From: Gemmatimonadota bacterium
GTDB taxonomy: Bacteria; Gemmatimonadota; Gemmatimonadetes; Gemmatimonadales; GWC2-71-9
Length of the DNA: 9,330 nucleotides
Direction: 5' to 3'
NCBI GenBank assembly: GCA_017889745.1
Contig: JAGGAG010000106.1
Coordinates: 1 to 9,330, forward strand
Shown here: piece by piece, positions 8,801 to 9,330 of the stretch
Layout: each line of letters begins with the position of its first letter
Position numbering within the stretch: position 1 is the first letter of the stretch
Program-made: the position numbers and the translations under genes
Notes under the pieces: model-generated
Seen by the model: only the letters and a program-made list of their open reading frames with translations
What the model was told of the DNA's origin: nothing
The model's database searches: none

Positions 8801-9330
8801 GAGCACCTGCGCGCCGGCGGCCTGGACGTCCTCCCGCAGGATGCGGAGGAAGACCCGGAGCGGCTGCTGCGGGTCGGGGCCGCCGAGAAGGCGCAACAGG
8901 TGGGGATAGAGCGGGAACGCCAGGGCGGCGACGATTGCGGCCGTCCACACCCACGCCTTGCCCGGAAGCACGAGCCAGCCGGCGATGAGCGCGAGCAGGG
9001 TGCCGGGCGCCACCAGGGTGCGGCGCAGGTTGTCGAAGATCTTCCAGCGCGCGATCGGGGGGAGGGTGTTGCGCTCGAGGCCGCCGCGCGTCGGCACCAC
9101 CGGGAACAGCCAGAAGAGGATCTGCCAGTCGCCCCGGGCCCAGCGGTGCTGGCGGCGCGCGTGGGTGAGCACGCTCGCCGGGTAGTCGTCCACCACCTCC
9201 ACGTCCGTCACGAGCGCCGGCCGCGCATGCAGGCCCTCGAAGAGGTCGTGCGACAGCAGCGCGTTCTCGGGCACGCGGCCCTCGAGCGCCGCGATGAACG
9301 CGTCCACGTCGTACAGCCCCTTGCCGGCGA
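2873..9330 (-). CDS. ndvB: Cyclic beta-1,2-glucan synthase (NdvB/ChvB type), lacking the N-terminus
   Basis: This inner-membrane enzyme builds beta-1,2-glucan from UDP-glucose, cyclizes it and controls its length. About 2150 residues are visible; the family has about 2800-2900, so roughly 700 lie beyond the right edge. From the N-terminal side: end of the GT84 domain (GKGLYDVDAF, RVPENALLSHDLFEG, and QHRWARGDWQ at 9122-9151, a QxxRW-like motif); hydrophobic helices at about 8890-9016, 8723-8812 and 8485-8655; a PF10091/GH189-type cyclization domain with PDNFQE (8351-8370 region), WGISESGFNAVD (about 7285-7317), FYEAIDYTHH (about 7078-7110) and LAHHQGM (about 6975-7000); a GH94-like sandwich module (about 6810-5400); a Pro/Ala linker near 5355-5400; then a second sandwich and the GH94 catalytic barrel with GDWNDGMN (DWND at 3872-3883, holding the likely general acid), ENGGQYTHAAIW (about 3387-3432) and GGWTWYTGSAGWMY (about 3190-3235). 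All visible key motifs look intact. Domain borders are approximate. The promoter and start are outside the window. Confidence 0.95.
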   Translation of the reverse strand, partial: AGKGLYDVDAFIAALEGRVPENALLSHDLFEGLHARPALVTDVEVVDDYPASVLTHARRQHRWARGDWQILFWLFPVVPTRGGLERNTLPPIARWKIFDNLRRTLVAPGTLLALIAGWLVLPGKAWVWTAAIVAALAFPLYPHLLRLLGGPDPQQPLRVFLRILREDVQAAGAQVLLLLTFLAYHAWEMVHAIALTLVRLLFTQRRLLEWETAAAAAARAAGISARSGALLFLAEMAASPLIALVVFVLIAGARPSALPVAAPILALWILAPAVAAWLSRPVLPARRRLLEEDRLVLRVTARKTWRFFEDFMGAADHGLPPDNFQEFPVPTVAHRTSPTNIAMGLLSTLAAHDLGYIRTTELLEKLESLIGTMEGLERFEGHLLNWYDTSTLAPLMPRYVSTVDSGNLAGALIAAAEGLRLLATEPQPVAVICSGLLDTAEVALRSAGQLSAGTTPSERALLVAVLTAIRNTLDGSAEAGERLERARALAPELTEAMNVMRTASREADRAALGYWVQSLAAGLEGQATPADAGARLAALAERARAFAEGMNFSFLHDRQRQIFAIGFRLADAEGPGRLDPSFYDLLASEARLASFIAVAKGDVPDSHWFHLGRLLTSVDGASTLLSWSATLFEYLMPQLVLKSYPETLLDQSCRSAVRRQVEYGRQRGVPWGISESGFNAVDRHGNYQYKAFGVPGLGLKRGLGDELVVAPYATALAAMVDPTRSAQNFRRLAREGVEGMYGFYEAIDYTHHTVPDGDAATEPAGRDAAPRGTVVRSFLAHHQGMTLVALANTLLDDLMVRRFHADPRVQATALLLQERVPRHAPITQPRPAEATRVAAAIPAGAVRRFRSPHTRYTHAQFLSNGAYVTVVTNAGGGASLCRGRAVTRYREDATRDLGSQFLYIRDVRNGSVWSATYHPTGREPEEYFVSFHAERVVFRRKDDDIATRFDIAVSPEDDVEVRRLAITNLSDRPRELEITSYGEVALASLTEDLAHPAFGKLFIETEYLPESAALICARRPRAPDESGMWAIHVLSIEGRMQGPVEWETDRLKFLGRGRGPEDPVALDGRALSGTTGAVLDPIVSLRQRIRLAPGGFVRISFATGVASSRDGALAMAQKYHDPSAASRTFALAFTQAQSTLRHMGISSDEAMLYERLASRVLHTDGSLRAGPEVQSRNELGQAGLWAHGISGDLPILLVRVVEENDIPLVRQVLQAQEYWRLKGLSADVVILNEHPVSYLDEMHVQLAALLDTGPWGAWKHRPGGVFLLRGDRMSEAERILLAAAARAILSGERGELANQLDRPYAEPQWQRELPAPPPAPAPEREGIAIDAPELTLANGSGGFSDDGRAYAIVLDGDQETPMPWVNVIANPGFGTVISASGSAYTWAGNSRENRLTPFANDPVSDPTGEALFLRDEDTGDAWSPTPGPGPRTAESGRYVVRHLAGVSRFAHASHAIEQELAVFVDAGDPVKFSLLTLTNRSGRRRRLSAFGYAEWRLGPPRAGEHLHVITEHDPESGAILARNVYNQEFASHVAFAGVSEAPHSVTGDRLAFLGRNGSLARPAAMTRHALSGDTGAGLDPCAALHVRIDLAPGETRRIAFTLGQGRDRAHAEELLARHRSVDAAETALAQVTGAWHGTLGTIQVRTPDDSFDLIMNRWLLYQVLSCRMWARSALYQPGGAFGFRDQLQDAMALSFARPDLLREHILRAAGRQFVEGDVQHWWHEPSGRGTRTRCSDDLLWLPYAVAHYVEATGDHGILDEVIPFLNGAPLEPGQMEAYLQPAASAETASLLEHCTRAVERSLTAGTHGLPLIGSGDWNDGMNRVGHLGRGESVWLGWFLHTVLKVMAPLCEQSGDAVRAAHFEGEAARLATMLELAWDGDWYRRAYYDDGTPLGSAQNDECKIDSISQTWAVLSGAAPPYRAERAMDAVRTHLVRRATRAVLLLAPPFDQSAQDPGYIKGYPPGMRENGGQYTHAAIWTIMAVARLGNGDEAMELFHMLNPINHTRTAADVERYKGEPYVTAGDVYAHPAHNGRGGWTWYTGSAGWMYRAGLESILGLKRHGNSFELDPCIPAAWPGYTITWAFGRTRYEITVSNPQRHCRGIASAMHDGVACDAAAIDLVDDGATHRIDLVMGERRPGTPTVQRKRVARA
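8676..8693. repeat. (GCC)6 trinucleotide run coding for alanines
   Basis: Six GCC units in a row. Read on the minus strand they give GCG codons for six alanines in the stretch ETAAAAAARAAG of the glucan synthase, between two groups of membrane helices. It is in frame and adds a short flexible or helical linker; slippage here would change the length by whole codons. Confidence 0.85.

Noticed and set aside
1..9330. A new defence, mobile or secretion system
   Set aside because: All five genes belong to recognisable families. No transposase, integrase, nuclease, toxin-antitoxin pair or repeat array was seen.

Overview
The window is GC-rich bacterial DNA (about two thirds or more G+C by eye) and almost fully coding. 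It holds five protein genes, two of them cut by the window ends. A System I (Ccm) cytochrome c maturation module and a periplasmic cyclic glucan synthase both point to a diderm (Gram-negative-type) bacterium. The CcmH variant with a C-x-C-G-C active site, followed by a membrane-anchored zinc-ribbon protein instead of a normal CcmI, recalls Gemmatimonadota. That placement is recollection and inference, not a database result.

Plus strand, 1-2116: the 3' end of ccmF, then ccmH, then a CcmI-like protein with two zinc ribbons. The three are translationally coupled: TGATG at the first junction and a 4-base GTGA overlap at the second. They form one operon that enters from the left. No ccmG (thioredoxin-like) gene lies between ccmF and ccmH, and ccmH as read has no signal peptide.

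Minus strand, 9330-2130: a very large gene for a cyclic beta-1,2-glucan synthase (NdvB/ChvB type) fills about 70% of the window. It is missing its N-terminus, which lies beyond the right edge. It shows the end of the GT84 glycosyltransferase domain, membrane helices, the middle cyclization domain (PF10091/GH189 type), a degenerate GH94-like module, and a complete C-terminal GH94 phosphorylase-like module. A pyridoxamine-phosphate-oxidase-like flavoprotein follows on the same strand after an 80-base gap. It converges on the ccm operon with only 13 bases between the stop codons, inside a small inverted repeat.

The two halves are functionally separate: cytochrome c haem attachment on one side, osmoregulatory or cell-envelope glucan synthesis on the other. 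I see no tRNA, rRNA, CRISPR array, insertion sequence or phage gene. I see no clearly new multi-gene system. The most unusual points are the shape of the ccmH product and the zinc-ribbon protein that takes the place of CcmI.
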